This document shows, piece after piece, positions 18,289-26,239 of a DNA stretch of 37,599 bases. The notes beneath the pieces were generated by a model. The model was not told the DNA's origin. It made no database searches and worked only from the letters and a program-made list of their open reading frames with translations. Every line of letters starts with the position of its first letter. Position 1 is the stretch's first letter. The DNA is taken from contig JAFXXB010000043.1 of the NCBI GenBank assembly GCA_017542465.1, positions 1 through 37,599 on the forward strand, given 5' to 3'. The stretch comes from Bacilli bacterium (GTDB lineage: Bacteria; Bacillota_I; Bacilli_A; RF39; UBA660). A program made the position numbers and the translations under genes.

Positions 18289-18774
18289 ATGGATATTGCT
18301 ACAATTAATCAAGAAATAGCTAATTTAAATGTTAAATTTGCTACTGTTAAAAATTTAGATATGTCAGATGAAAATTATACTGTAGGTGTATCTGTAATAG
18401 ATTCTTTATCAGATTTAATTGATAAAATATCTGAAACTAATTATGAAGTGCAAGATATACCACAACTATTAGGAATATTAAGAGGACCAGTTAGATCATT
18501 AGTAAATGATTTGAAGGTATATGAAGAGAGAAGAAATAATATGCTAATTGGTGAATATGAAATTAATAAGCAATTGGAATTAGAAGCTCAAAAGGCTTTT
18601 GATGATCTTCAAAACAACCAAGGTCAATCATTTAATGATTTCTTAAATCAACCACAAGAACCTAATGTTGAACAAGTTGAACAACAAGTAAATCAAGTTG
18701 AACAAAACCTTGAAAGACAACAAGTGATGGTTAAGAAATTAACTCCAACACTACCTAATAATAATGTAGCTTAA
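18289..18774 (+). CDS. Hypothetical Gln-rich protein
   Basis: 161 residues, unrecognised. The N-terminal two-thirds are helical and acidic, with heptad-like spacing suggesting a coiled coil (about 1-100). The C-terminus is rich in Gln/Asn/Glu (EQVEQQVNQVEQNLERQQ) and ends in a short Pro/Asn tail. No signal peptide or membrane segment. The ATG at 18289 follows AGGAAGTGG; an alternative GTG at 18280 would add three residues. It has its own promoter and terminator. Confidence 0.75.
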   Translation: MDIATINQEIANLNVKFATVKNLDMSDENYTVGVSVIDSLSDLIDKISETNYEVQDIPQLLGILRGPVRSLVNDLKVYEERRNNMLIGEYEINKQLELEAQKAFDDLQNNQGQSFNDFLNQPQEPNVEQVEQQVNQVEQNLERQQVMVKKLTPTLPNNNVA

Positions 18775-18775
18775 T

Positions 18776-18808
18776 AAATTGTATATGTTATATACAATTT
18801 TTTTTTGC
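18776..18808 (+). terminator. Terminator after the Gln-rich gene
   Basis: Perfect 10-bp arms AAATTGTATA/TATACAATTT, TGTTA loop, then a T run. Confidence 0.88.
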
Positions 18809-18815
18809 TTTGTAG

Positions 18816-18828
18816 TATAATTTATAAT
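18816..18828 (+). promoter_or_regulatory. Promoter of the abi-htrA unit
   Basis: TATAAT at 18816-18821 and again at 18823-18828, right before AGGTG. If the first is used, transcription starts at about the ribosome-binding site, giving a nearly leaderless mRNA. Confidence 0.5.
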
Positions 18829-18839
18829 AGGTGAACGGT

Positions 18840-19772
18840 ATGGGAACAAAAGTTTTCAAGACCCTTGATGAACAAATAGAGATTTTAAAGAATAAAGGGC
18901 TAACAATTGAAGATATTAATTATGCTAAAGATGTAATACTACGTGAGAACTATTTTTTCTTAATGGGATATAGACATTTATTTCTAGATCCAAAGGATAA
19001 GAAACATTTTATTGAGGGAACTACATTTAATGAAATGTATTCTTTATTCACTTTTGATAGACAATTAAGAAATATAATATTTAAAAATATTTTAATAATT
19101 GAAAATAACTGTAAGTCTATTTTCTCATATGTTTTATCATCAAGACATGGTTATGTGGAAGCAGATTATTTAAAGCCAGATAACTATAATAATTCGCCTG
19201 ATAAAGCAAAACAAGTAAATGATTTATTAAGAAAAATGAAAAGGCAAATAAGGGTAAATGGATCCCAACATGATGCAACTAAACACTTTATATCTAATTA
19301 TGGATTTATTCCTTTATGGGTTGTTGTTAAAGTATTATCTTTTGGTATTACAAGTGAATTATTCACAATTATGAAAAGAGAAGATCAACAAGCTATATCT
19401 GATGAGTTTCATGTATCTGTAGATAATATGAATGTATTCTTACCAGTATTATCTAATTATCGTAATTTATGTGCTCATGAGGATATATTATTTGAACATA
19501 AAACACAAAAGGTTATACCTGATAATAAATATCATAAAGAATTAGATATACCATTTATAGATCATGAATATATATATGGTAAAGGTGATGTTTTTGTAGT
19601 TATTCTAATATTTAAATTTTTATTATCAAAAGATGACTTTAGAATGTTTATGAATGAAATAATGTATGAATTATCATCTCTTGAAGGAAAACTTCATAGT
19701 ATTCCTTTAGATAAGGTATTAGATAGAATGGGATTCCCTAAGAATTATGCTAAACTATTAGAATTAGAGTAG
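18840..19772 (+). CDS. Abi_2 (AbiD/AbiF-like) abortive-infection family protein
   Basis: 310 residues with the Abi_2 pattern: N-terminal LDEQIEILKNKGL, RENYFFLMGYRHLFL, FDRQLRNIIFKNILIIENNCKS, PLWVVVKVLSFGITSELF, and SNYRNLCAHEDIL. The last contains R208-x4-H213, the catalytic signature of HEPN RNases. Family members give abortive infection against phages, and relatives cleave RNA on activation. The start is ATG 18840, 6 nt after AGGTG. The next gene, an HtrA protease, begins 9 nt later with no terminator between, so they share a transcript. Phage defence is inferred from family membership. Confidence 0.88.
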   Translation: MGTKVFKTLDEQIEILKNKGLTIEDINYAKDVILRENYFFLMGYRHLFLDPKDKKHFIEGTTFNEMYSLFTFDRQLRNIIFKNILIIENNCKSIFSYVLSSRHGYVEADYLKPDNYNNSPDKAKQVNDLLRKMKRQIRVNGSQHDATKHFISNYGFIPLWVVVKVLSFGITSELFTIMKREDQQAISDEFHVSVDNMNVFLPVLSNYRNLCAHEDILFEHKTQKVIPDNKYHKELDIPFIDHEYIYGKGDVFVVILIFKFLLSKDDFRMFMNEIMYELSSLEGKLHSIPLDKVLDRMGFPKNYAKLLELE

Positions 19773-19781
19773 GTGATTAAT

Positions 19782-20885
19782 ATGGAAGAAACTAAAAAAA
19801 CAAATAATAATAATGGATTAAGATGGATTATATTCTTTGGTATGTTAAGTATTGTATTAGTACTAGTTGGTATTGATGTGATAGTTAATATAAATAGAAA
19901 AGTAATTCAAACAACAAATATAACTAAAACAGAAAAAGAAGTAACAATAACAGACCAAGGAATTGCTGAGGCTGTTGATAAATTATATGATGCAACAGTA
20001 ATTGTAGAATTAATGCAAGGTGATTCAGTATTAGGCTGGGGTTCAGGTTTTGTATATAAATCTGAAGGAAATGATGCATATATAGTTACTAATTATCATG
20101 TAACAGATGGTTATAAAGAAGTAAGAATAGAATATACAGATGGTACTTATACAAATGGTACTGTTGTAGGTGGAGATGAATATACAGATGTATCTATTAT
20201 TAAAGTAGATGCTAAAACTATTAAGAAAGTAGCTGAAACTGGTGATTCATCTAAAACTCAAGTAGGTGATACAGTATTTGCTGTAGGTACACCTATAAGT
20301 ATGAAATTTAAATTCTCTGTAACTAGAGGAATATTATCTGGAAAGAATAGATTAATAAGCATGGCTAATAAGAATAAAACTGAATCATGGTATATTAATT
20401 TATTACAAATGGATGCTACAATAAATTCTGGTAACTCTGGTGGACCTTTAGCTAATGCTAATGGAGAAGTAATAGGTATTAATAACTCAAAACTTGCATC
20501 AGATACAATTGAAAATATTGGATTTGCTGTTCCTATTGAGGATGTTAAGAATGTAGCTGAACAAGTATTATCTAAAGGAACTGTTGAAAGACCATACTTA
20601 GGAGTTGGCTTAACTACATTAGAGGCTGCTAAGTATCAAGGAATAATTGATCAAAATGTTAATACTCAAGGAGCTGTTATAGGTAGTATAGAAAATAATT
20701 CAGCTTTAGGTAAAGCAGGAATTAAAGTTGGAGATATAATTACAAAGTTTGGTGATTATGAAATCCAAGATTATAAATATTTAAGATATTATTTATTTAG
20801 ATATAAAGTAGGAGATAAAGTAAGCTTCACATATGTAAGAGATGGAAAAGAACATAATGCTGAAGTAACATTACAAAAGAAATAA
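19782..20885 (+). CDS. HtrA/DegP-like membrane-anchored serine protease
   Basis: 367 residues. One N-terminal membrane helix (about 15-37) tethers an extracytoplasmic S1C protease with triad H106 (TNYHV), D136 (YTDVS) and S219 (NSGNSGGP). A C-terminal PDZ domain (about 270-365; PYLGVGL, ALGKAGIKVGDIITKFGD) follows. This is the usual layout of Firmicutes HtrA, which degrades misfolded secreted proteins. The start is ATG 19782 behind AGGTG; the GTG at 19773 lies in that site. Expression appears to depend on the promoter upstream of the Abi_2 gene. Confidence 0.94.
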   Translation: MEETKKTNNNNGLRWIIFFGMLSIVLVLVGIDVIVNINRKVIQTTNITKTEKEVTITDQGIAEAVDKLYDATVIVELMQGDSVLGWGSGFVYKSEGNDAYIVTNYHVTDGYKEVRIEYTDGTYTNGTVVGGDEYTDVSIIKVDAKTIKKVAETGDSSKTQVGDTVFAVGTPISMKFKFSVTRGILSGKNRLISMANKNKTESWYINLLQMDATINSGNSGGPLANANGEVIGINNSKLASDTIENIGFAVPIEDVKNVAEQVLSKGTVERPYLGVGLTTLEAAKYQGIIDQNVNTQGAVIGSIENNSALGKAGIKVGDIITKFGDYEIQDYKYLRYYLFRYKVGDKVSFTYVRDGKEHNAEVTLQKK

Positions 20886-20910
20886 AAAGTTAACATATGT
20901 TAACTTTTTT
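20884..20910 (+). terminator. Terminator after htrA
   Basis: Perfect 26-bp palindrome (AAAAAGTTAACAT/ATGTTAACTTTTT) followed by T; overlaps the stop codon. Confidence 0.88.
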
Positions 20911-20911
20911 A

Positions 20912-20920
20912 TGTTATTAT
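20912..20920 (+). promoter_or_regulatory. Extended -10 promoter for ychF
   Basis: TGTTATTAT starts 2 nt after the terminator T run; leader of about 16 nt with GAAAGAAGTGAG. Confidence 0.55.
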
Positions 20921-20942
20921 ATATACTGAAAGAAGTGAGATT

Positions 20943-22049
20943 ATGAGTTTAAAAGCAGGTATTGTAGGATTACCAAATGTAGGTAAATCAACTTTATTTA
21001 ATGCTATTACAAAACAAAGTATACTAGCAGCTAATTATCCATTTGCAACAATTGAACCTAATGTAGGTGTTGTAACTGTTCCAGACGAAAGATTAGATTG
21101 TTTAAATAATATGTATAAACCTAAATCATTAGTACCAACCGCATATGAATTTATTGATATTGCAGGTTTAGTTAAAGGTGCTGCAAGTGGTGAAGGATTA
21201 GGTAATAAATTCTTATCACATATAAGAGAAGTAGATGCTGTATGTGAAGTAGTTAGATGTTTTGATAATAAGGATGTAATACATGTAGAAGGTATTGTAG
21301 ATCCTATAAGAGACATTGAAATAATAAATGTTGAATTAGTTTTGGCTGATTTAGAGTTAGTTGAAAATAGAATAGCTAAGATCGGTAAGAAAGCTCAAAT
21401 GTCTAAAGATAAAAATGAACAAATGGAAATGGCTGTCTTAACTAAATGTAAGGAAGCATTACTTGCAAATATTCCTTTAAGAAGAGTTGATTTTAATAAA
21501 GAAGAATTACCATTCATTAAGAGTTTCCAATTCATAACTCAAAAGCCTATTATATATGTAGCTAATGTATCTGAAGATGATGTAGCTGTAGGTTATAATG
21601 AATATTCAAATATAGTAGCTGAATATGCTGAAAAAGAAGGCGCTGGAGTTATAGTTATGTCTTGTAAGATAGAAGAAGACTTAGCTGGTTTATCTGATGA
21701 TGAAAGAAAAGAATTCATGACAGACTTAGGTATAACTAATTCAGGATTAGATAAGTTAATATTTGCTACATATGATTTATTAGGACTTGCAACATTCTTT
21801 ACTGCAGGTGAAGATGAATGTAGAGCATGGACTTTCAAGAAAGGTATGAAGGCTCCTGAATGTGCTGGTATTATTCATACAGATTTTGAAAAAGGGTTTA
21901 TTAAAGCTGAAGTAATGTCTTTTGAAGATTTAGAAAAATATGGAACTGAATTAAAAGTTAAAGAAGCAGGAAAGGTAAGACTTGAAGGTAAGGATTATCT
22001 GATGCAAGATGGAGATATTGCATATTTCAGATTTAATGTAACTAAATAG
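20943..22049 (+). CDS. ychF: Redox-regulated ATPase/GTPase YchF (OLA1 family)
   Basis: A 368-residue Obg-like P-loop protein that binds ribosomes and prefers ATP. Visible are G1 GLPNVGKST (residues 9-17), the YPFATIEPNVG switch block, DIAGLVKGAASGEGLGNKFLSHIREVDA (G3 region), the coiled-coil insertion, and the C-terminal TGS domain (FFTAGEDECRAWTFKKGMKAPECAGIIHTDFEKGFIKAEV). Length is exactly normal for the family. It has its own promoter and terminator. Confidence 0.97.
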   Translation: MSLKAGIVGLPNVGKSTLFNAITKQSILAANYPFATIEPNVGVVTVPDERLDCLNNMYKPKSLVPTAYEFIDIAGLVKGAASGEGLGNKFLSHIREVDAVCEVVRCFDNKDVIHVEGIVDPIRDIEIINVELVLADLELVENRIAKIGKKAQMSKDKNEQMEMAVLTKCKEALLANIPLRRVDFNKEELPFIKSFQFITQKPIIYVANVSEDDVAVGYNEYSNIVAEYAEKEGAGVIVMSCKIEEDLAGLSDDERKEFMTDLGITNSGLDKLIFATYDLLGLATFFTAGEDECRAWTFKKGMKAPECAGIIHTDFEKGFIKAEVMSFEDLEKYGTELKVKEAGKVRLEGKDYLMQDGDIAYFRFNVTK

Positions 22050-22069
22050 ACTATATAGTCTATTTTTTT
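22044..22069 (+). terminator. Terminator after ychF
   Basis: Perfect 22-bp palindrome (AAATAGACTAT/ATAGTCTATTT) followed by a T run; overlaps the stop codon. Confidence 0.88.
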
Positions 22070-22075
22070 ATTTAA

Positions 22076-22084
22076 TGTTATAAT
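22076..22084 (+). promoter_or_regulatory. Extended -10 promoter for the tagO-like gene
   Basis: TGTTATAAT starts 6 nt after the T run. The predicted leader is only about 10 nt and is essentially the ribosome-binding site. Confidence 0.65.
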
Positions 22085-22100
22085 GTATTTAGGTGATTGT

Positions 22101-23156
22101 ATGAACTTATTTATAAATGGTTATAATATATTTATTATTGTAATAGTAAGTTTTCTTTTAACATTCCTTTTAACTCCTGTAGTTAGATGGATTTCAATGA
22201 AGATTGGTGCTATGGATAAACCTAATAAAAGAAAGGTTCAAGATGTACCAATTGCATCCATGGGTGGACTTGGAATATTCTTAACTTTTTTAATAAGTTA
22301 TATGATATTTGCTCCAGTTACTACTCAAATGGTATCAATAATAATAGGTGCATTTATTATCATATTAACTGGTATTATAGATGATATATCACCTTTAAGA
22401 GCAAGAGAAAAATTAATTGGACAAATAGCAGCTGCATTAATTGTTACAGTATACGGTGGTATCGCTATTGAACATATTCAATTATTTGGACATATAATAT
22501 CATTTGGATTCTTATCATATCCAATTACTATATTATTTATTGTAGCTATCATGAATGCTATTGATTTAGCTGATGGATTAGATGGATTAGCTGCAGGAAC
22601 AACAACAATATACTTTATAACTACTGCTATAATTGGTTATTTAATGGCTGATATATCAGGTATAAGTATTATCTTCTGTTTAATATTAGCAGGTTCATGC
22701 TTTGGATTCTTAATGTATAACTTTGCACCTGCAAGTATATATATGGGTGATACAGGATCATTGTTCTTGGGATATATGATATCTATTATAGCTTTAGTAG
22801 GTTTTAAATCTACTACTATTACTTCACTTATAGTTCCAATTATTATGTTATTTGTACCTATCTTAGATACATTACTAGCGATGGAAAGAAGATTATTAAA
22901 AGGTCAATCAATTGGTGAAGCTGACAGAGAACACTTACATCATCAATTATTAAAGATGACTAAATCAGTTCCTAAAACAGTATTAATAATGTATATAATG
23001 AATGGTTTATTCTCTGTAGTTACTATTCTTTATATATTAGGACATAAAACATTAAGTATGATTTTATATGGAGTATTATTAATAGTATTCTTAATCTTAA
23101 TATTTACTACAGATGTATTATTCACACATAAGAAGAAGGAAAAAAATGAAAATTAA
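22101..23156 (+). CDS. tagO: WecA/TagO-like undecaprenyl-phosphate HexNAc-1-phosphate transferase
   Basis: 351 residues with about ten membrane helices. The enzyme transfers GlcNAc-1-P to undecaprenyl phosphate at the inner membrane face, starting wall teichoic acid or polysaccharide synthesis. The family motifs are present: DKPNKRKVQDVPIASMGGL, GIIDD, NAIDLADGLDGLAAG, MGDTGSLFLG and the HLHHQL histidine motif before the last helices; the His motif separates it from MraY. The start is ATG 22101 behind AGGTG; the ATG at 22083 overlaps the promoter -10 and is rejected. The downstream HAD gene overlaps by 11 nt. Confidence 0.93.
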   Translation: MNLFINGYNIFIIVIVSFLLTFLLTPVVRWISMKIGAMDKPNKRKVQDVPIASMGGLGIFLTFLISYMIFAPVTTQMVSIIIGAFIIILTGIIDDISPLRAREKLIGQIAAALIVTVYGGIAIEHIQLFGHIISFGFLSYPITILFIVAIMNAIDLADGLDGLAAGTTTIYFITTAIIGYLMADISGISIIFCLILAGSCFGFLMYNFAPASIYMGDTGSLFLGYMISIIALVGFKSTTITSLIVPIIMLFVPILDTLLAMERRLLKGQSIGEADREHLHHQLLKMTKSVPKTVLIMYIMNGLFSVVTILYILGHKTLSMILYGVLLIVFLILIFTTDVLFTHKKKEKNEN

Positions 23157-23715
23157 TTTATACGACTTTGATGGAACAATATATGATGGAGATTCAACAT
23201 TTGATTTCTTTAAATATGAATTAAAAAGACATCCTATAATACTAATAACATTATTTGAGGATTTATTATTTGCTATATTATATGTGTTACATATAGTTAA
23301 TAAAACTAAGATGAAAGAACACTTCTATAAATTCTTAAGATATATTAAGAATATAGATGCTGAAGTTATTTCTTTCTGGAGAGTACATGATAAAAATATT
23401 AAAGAATTCTTTTTAAAGAAAGATCATGATAAAGATATAATTATATCTGCATCTCCTGAGTTTTTACTAAGACCTATAGCTAATAAGTTAAAGGTAAAGG
23501 ATTTAATTGCATCTAGAGTAGATAAAGAAACAGGTATTACTTCAGGACTTAATTGTCATGATGTAGAAAAGATTAGAAGATTAGATGAAAAGTATGAAGA
23601 TTATGTAGTCATGGAAGCTTATTCAGACTCAGTTAAATCAGATAAACCTATCTTAGATTTAGCTAAGAAATCTTATATAGTTAAGAAGAATATTTTAGAA
23701 AGTTATAAGAAATAA
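23146..23715 (+). CDS. HAD-superfamily hydrolase (HAD-IB-like phosphatase)
   Basis: 189 residues. Motif I is DFDGTIYDGD (nucleophile D7, general acid D9); motif II lies near IISASPEFLL; the C-terminal acidic motif near MEAYSDSVKSDKPILDLA supplies Mg2+ ligands. This layout is close to HAD-IB (SerB-like) phosphatases. It overlaps the tagO-like gene by 11 nt and probably acts on a lipid or sugar phosphate in the same pathway, which is inference. The ATG at 23146 follows AGAAGGA. Confidence 0.86.
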   Translation: MKINLYDFDGTIYDGDSTFDFFKYELKRHPIILITLFEDLLFAILYVLHIVNKTKMKEHFYKFLRYIKNIDAEVISFWRVHDKNIKEFFLKKDHDKDIIISASPEFLLRPIANKLKVKDLIASRVDKETGITSGLNCHDVEKIRRLDEKYEDYVVMEAYSDSVKSDKPILDLAKKSYIVKKNILESYKK

Positions 23716-23736
23716 CATAAAATATTCTTTTTTTTT
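23686..23736 (+). terminator. Terminator after the HAD gene
   Basis: Twelve-bp arms AAGAATATTTTA/TAAAATATTCTT with a 20-nt loop and a long T run; the stop codon is in the loop. Confidence 0.75.
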
Positions 23737-23744
23737 CGAGAAAT

Positions 23745-23780
23745 TACCCTTCAACCGTTAATAAGAATAGTAGGAGGGTA
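23745..23780 (+). promoter_or_regulatory. Possible ribosome-binding-site-masking hairpin before the ABC gene
   Basis: TACCCT (23745-23750) can pair with AGGGTA (23775-23780), which contains most of the GGAGGG ribosome-binding site of the transporter gene. It could instead be an operator. The pairing is short. Confidence 0.3.
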
Positions 23781-23784
23781 TATT

Positions 23785-25668
23785 ATGATTAGATTAAAAC
23801 ATATATATAAAAGTTATAATAATACTACTGTTTTAAATGATATTAATCTATGTTTACCTAGTAAAGGATTAATCTCTATTGTGGGAACATCAGGATCAGG
23901 TAAATCTACACTACTTAATCTATTAGGTGGTATAGATAAACCGTCTAAAGGTAAGATATTTATAAATAATAATGAATTAACTGCTTTTAATAATAAAGAT
24001 TTAGAATGGTATTATGATAAATTCATAGCTTTTATATTTCAAAGTTATAACTTAATTGATTATTTAACTGTAGAAGATAATCTAAAACTTGTATCTAATA
24101 AGTATAATCATGTATTAAAGAAATTGAATATATATCATTTAAAGGATAAGAAAGTATCTTTATTATCTGGTGGAGAAAAACAAAGAGTAGCAATTGCTAG
24201 AGGATTAATTAAAAACTCTAAAATGTTATTATGTGATGAACCTACAGGTGCACTTGATAATAATACATCTATAGTTATTATGAACATATTAAAAGAAGTC
24301 TCTAAAGAAAGGTTAGTTATCATGGTAACTCATAATATGGAGTTGGCTAATAAGTATTCAGATTATATATTACATATTAAAGATGGTCATATAGAGAGTG
24401 TTCCTAAAATAAATGATGATACATTTAATATGAAAATTACTAGGAATAAGTTTAGGAATGTATATAAGATAATACTTAATCATTTACTTAATAAGAAGAA
24501 AAGAAATATCTTAATTAGTTTATCATTTGCTATAGGTTTAATAGCTTTATCATTTGTATTATCCATATCAAATGGATTCAAGAAATCAATTGATATAGAA
24601 GAGAAAAATAGGTTATCTTTATACCCAATTGTAATATCTAAGAACTCATATAATATAGAAGATGAATTAACTAAAGAAGATAAAAATAATCTAGATAAGA
24701 TATATATTAAAGATATTAATCATGTGAATAACATAACTAAAGAGTATGTTGATAATTTAAATGTTATTAACAATAATTTTAAGTATAAGATATATAAATA
24801 TAATATAAATGATTATATTATTACAACTATATCACTTATTAACATTGAATCATTCTATAATGAATTAGATTTATTGTATGGATCAAGAATAATAAGTAAT
24901 AATGAAGTAATATTAATACTTGATAATAATAATCAGTTAAATAAATATGATATGAGTATGATAGGTATAAACAATCCTGAATATAAGTATGAGAGTCTTA
25001 TTAATTATTCATATGTTATAAATGATATTACTTATACTATAAAAGGTATTTATAGGGTTAAAGACGATTCTATTCTATCTGATATAACAGGTGTTATTTA
25101 TAATTCAGAAGTATATAAGGATTCAATTCCTGATACTATTTATTTATATCCTTCATCATATGATAATAAACAGGTAGTTATTAACAAATTAAATGAATAT
25201 CAAGATATAAAATATCAAGACATATCAACATCAATTAAAAGTATATCTAATAGTTTAATAGATGGTATAAGTGTAGTTTTATTGGTGTTTTCCATTATTA
25301 CTTTAATAGTATCTAGTATATTAATAAGTATATTAACTTATATAAATATCATGGAGTATAAACATGAAATAGGAATATATAAATCTATTGGACTATCTAA
25401 CTTTAATATTCAGGTTATTTTTTATCTTGAGAATATAATAATTACATGTGTATCTATATTAATAAGTACTATAACTGTATTAATTATAAGTATTCCTTTG
25501 AATAATTATATATATAATCTAACAGGATTAATTAATGTTATATCTTTGAACTTTGGTAACTTCTTATTAATATCTTTCTTGAGTATTACTTTAAGTGTAT
25601 TATCATCATCTATTCCTATTCATAATATATCTAAACTAGCTATAGTGGAGATATTAAGGAATGAGTAG
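23785..25668 (+). CDS. ABC transporter, ATPase fused to FtsX-like permease (MacB type)
   Basis: 627 residues. The ATPase (about 1-215) has Walker A GTSGSGKST (34-42), Q-loop FQSYN, signature LSGGEKQR, Walker B MLLCDEPTGALD and H-loop THN. A first membrane helix lies near 240-262; a long Asn/Ile-rich extracytoplasmic region (about 265-490) and three C-terminal helices form an FtsX/MacB permease. Such proteins export peptides or lipoproteins, or sense antimicrobial peptides, and act as dimers. The single-chain ATPase-permease order is MacB-like. The last 8 nt overlap the nuclease-like gene downstream, implying coupled translation. The substrate is unknown. Confidence 0.9.
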   Translation: MIRLKHIYKSYNNTTVLNDINLCLPSKGLISIVGTSGSGKSTLLNLLGGIDKPSKGKIFINNNELTAFNNKDLEWYYDKFIAFIFQSYNLIDYLTVEDNLKLVSNKYNHVLKKLNIYHLKDKKVSLLSGGEKQRVAIARGLIKNSKMLLCDEPTGALDNNTSIVIMNILKEVSKERLVIMVTHNMELANKYSDYILHIKDGHIESVPKINDDTFNMKITRNKFRNVYKIILNHLLNKKKRNILISLSFAIGLIALSFVLSISNGFKKSIDIEEKNRLSLYPIVISKNSYNIEDELTKEDKNNLDKIYIKDINHVNNITKEYVDNLNVINNNFKYKIYKYNINDYIITTISLINIESFYNELDLLYGSRIISNNEVILILDNNNQLNKYDMSMIGINNPEYKYESLINYSYVINDITYTIKGIYRVKDDSILSDITGVIYNSEVYKDSIPDTIYLYPSSYDNKQVVINKLNEYQDIKYQDISTSIKSISNSLIDGISVVLLVFSIITLIVSSILISILTYINIMEYKHEIGIYKSIGLSNFNIQVIFYLENIIITCVSILISTITVLIISIPLNNYIYNLTGLINVISLNFGNFLLISFLSITLSVLSSSIPIHNISKLAIVEILRNE

Positions 25669-26095
25669 AAGGATTAAGTGGTTGGATCATTATAAATCAT
25701 ATTATGATGTATATTTTCAACCAAAGAGATTGTTAAAGAATGAGATAAAGTATGCTAAATGGTTAAGTAAATATTTTAATAGTGATGTTTATATGGTGCC
25801 TCAAGTAAAAACAAACGGAGTAAGAACACCTGATTATTGGGTTGAAAGAACAAATCAATATTGGGATTTAAAGATGTTGAATGGAAATTCAAAAAGTATT
25901 ATTGATAATGTTATGAATCATAGTAAGAATCAGACTAATAGAATAGTTTTTGTTATAGGAAAAACAAATTTTTCAATTAATAATATAGAAAAACAACTAT
26001 ATAAATGTATGTTTGGATATCAACGAAGATATATTAAAGAAATCATATTGAAGAATAAGAAAGGAAAAATGATAATTCACATTAAAAGAAAATAA
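25661..26095 (+). CDS. Small PD-(D/E)XK nuclease, CdiA C-terminal tRNase-like
   Basis: 144 residues, cytosolic, basic. E28 in NEIKYAKWL, D58 in RTPDYW, and D69-x-K71 in YWDLK form a PD-(D/E)XK site. The order (helix with E and A, VYMVPQ, TPDYWV, WDLK, SKSIIDNVMNHSKNQ with Q91, IVFVI, and a basic C-terminus) follows the tRNA-cleaving domains at the C-terminus of CdiA and related polymorphic toxins. Here it is free-standing, without a signal peptide or delivery domain, and no immunity gene is evident next to it. It overlaps the ABC transporter gene by 8 nt. Toxin activity is inference. Confidence 0.72.
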   Translation: MSRRIKWLDHYKSYYDVYFQPKRLLKNEIKYAKWLSKYFNSDVYMVPQVKTNGVRTPDYWVERTNQYWDLKMLNGNSKSIIDNVMNHSKNQTNRIVFVIGKTNFSINNIEKQLYKCMFGYQRRYIKEIILKNKKGKMIIHIKRK

Positions 26096-26141
26096 AAAAG
26101 GAACAGACTCCTGTCGTAATAGACAGGTCCTGCTCCTTTGT
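26089..26141 (-). ncRNA. Candidate small RNA B (hairpin RNA, tandem copy)
   Basis: On the minus strand a promoter (TTGACA, 17 nt, TATTAT with TG) is followed about 7 nt later by AAAGGAGCAG-GAC-CTGTC-loop-GACAG-GAGT-CTGTTCCTTT (26097-26139) and TTTTTTATTTT. The outer stem has 10 bp with one G-U pair and the inner stem 5-6 bp; the T run makes it a self-terminating RNA of about 50 nt. The plus-strand reading lacks a good T tract. The tail touches the stop codon of the convergent nuclease gene. Confidence 0.55.
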
Positions 26142-26147
26142 ATATCC

Positions 26148-26176
26148 ATAATAACATCTGTTATTTTAATTGTCAA
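26148..26176 (-). promoter_or_regulatory. Promoter of candidate small RNA B
   Basis: Minus strand: perfect TTGACA (26176-26171), 17-nt spacer, extended -10 TGTTATTAT with hexamer at 26153-26148. Confidence 0.6.
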
Positions 26177-26234
26177 AATAAATAATAAAGAGACCAACTC
26201 GCTGCCCTAAAGGACTGCGTCCGATCTCTTTATG
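26177..26234 (-). ncRNA. Candidate small RNA A (hairpin RNA, tandem copy)
   Basis: Second unit with the same plan as RNA B, 90 bp away: AAAGAGATCG-GAC-inner stem-GAGT-TGGTCTCTTT (26187-26231). The outer stem is 10 bp with two G-U pairs; the inner stem is 7 bp with one mismatch around a TTTA loop. The GAC/GAGT internal loop is kept although both stems differ. The tail CTTTATTATTTATTTT is T-rich but weaker than that of RNA B. Confidence 0.55.
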
Positions 26235-26239
26235 TATTA

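Noticed and set aside
26097-26139. The hairpin as a plus-strand terminator of the nuclease gene
   Set aside because: The plus-strand side has only three T residues before G, while the minus strand has a promoter upstream and a strong T run. A minor role in plus-strand termination is not excluded.
26097-26231. CRISPR-like repeat pair
   Set aside because: Only two copies, with divergent stems; what is conserved is RNA structure and promoter layout, not a direct repeat.
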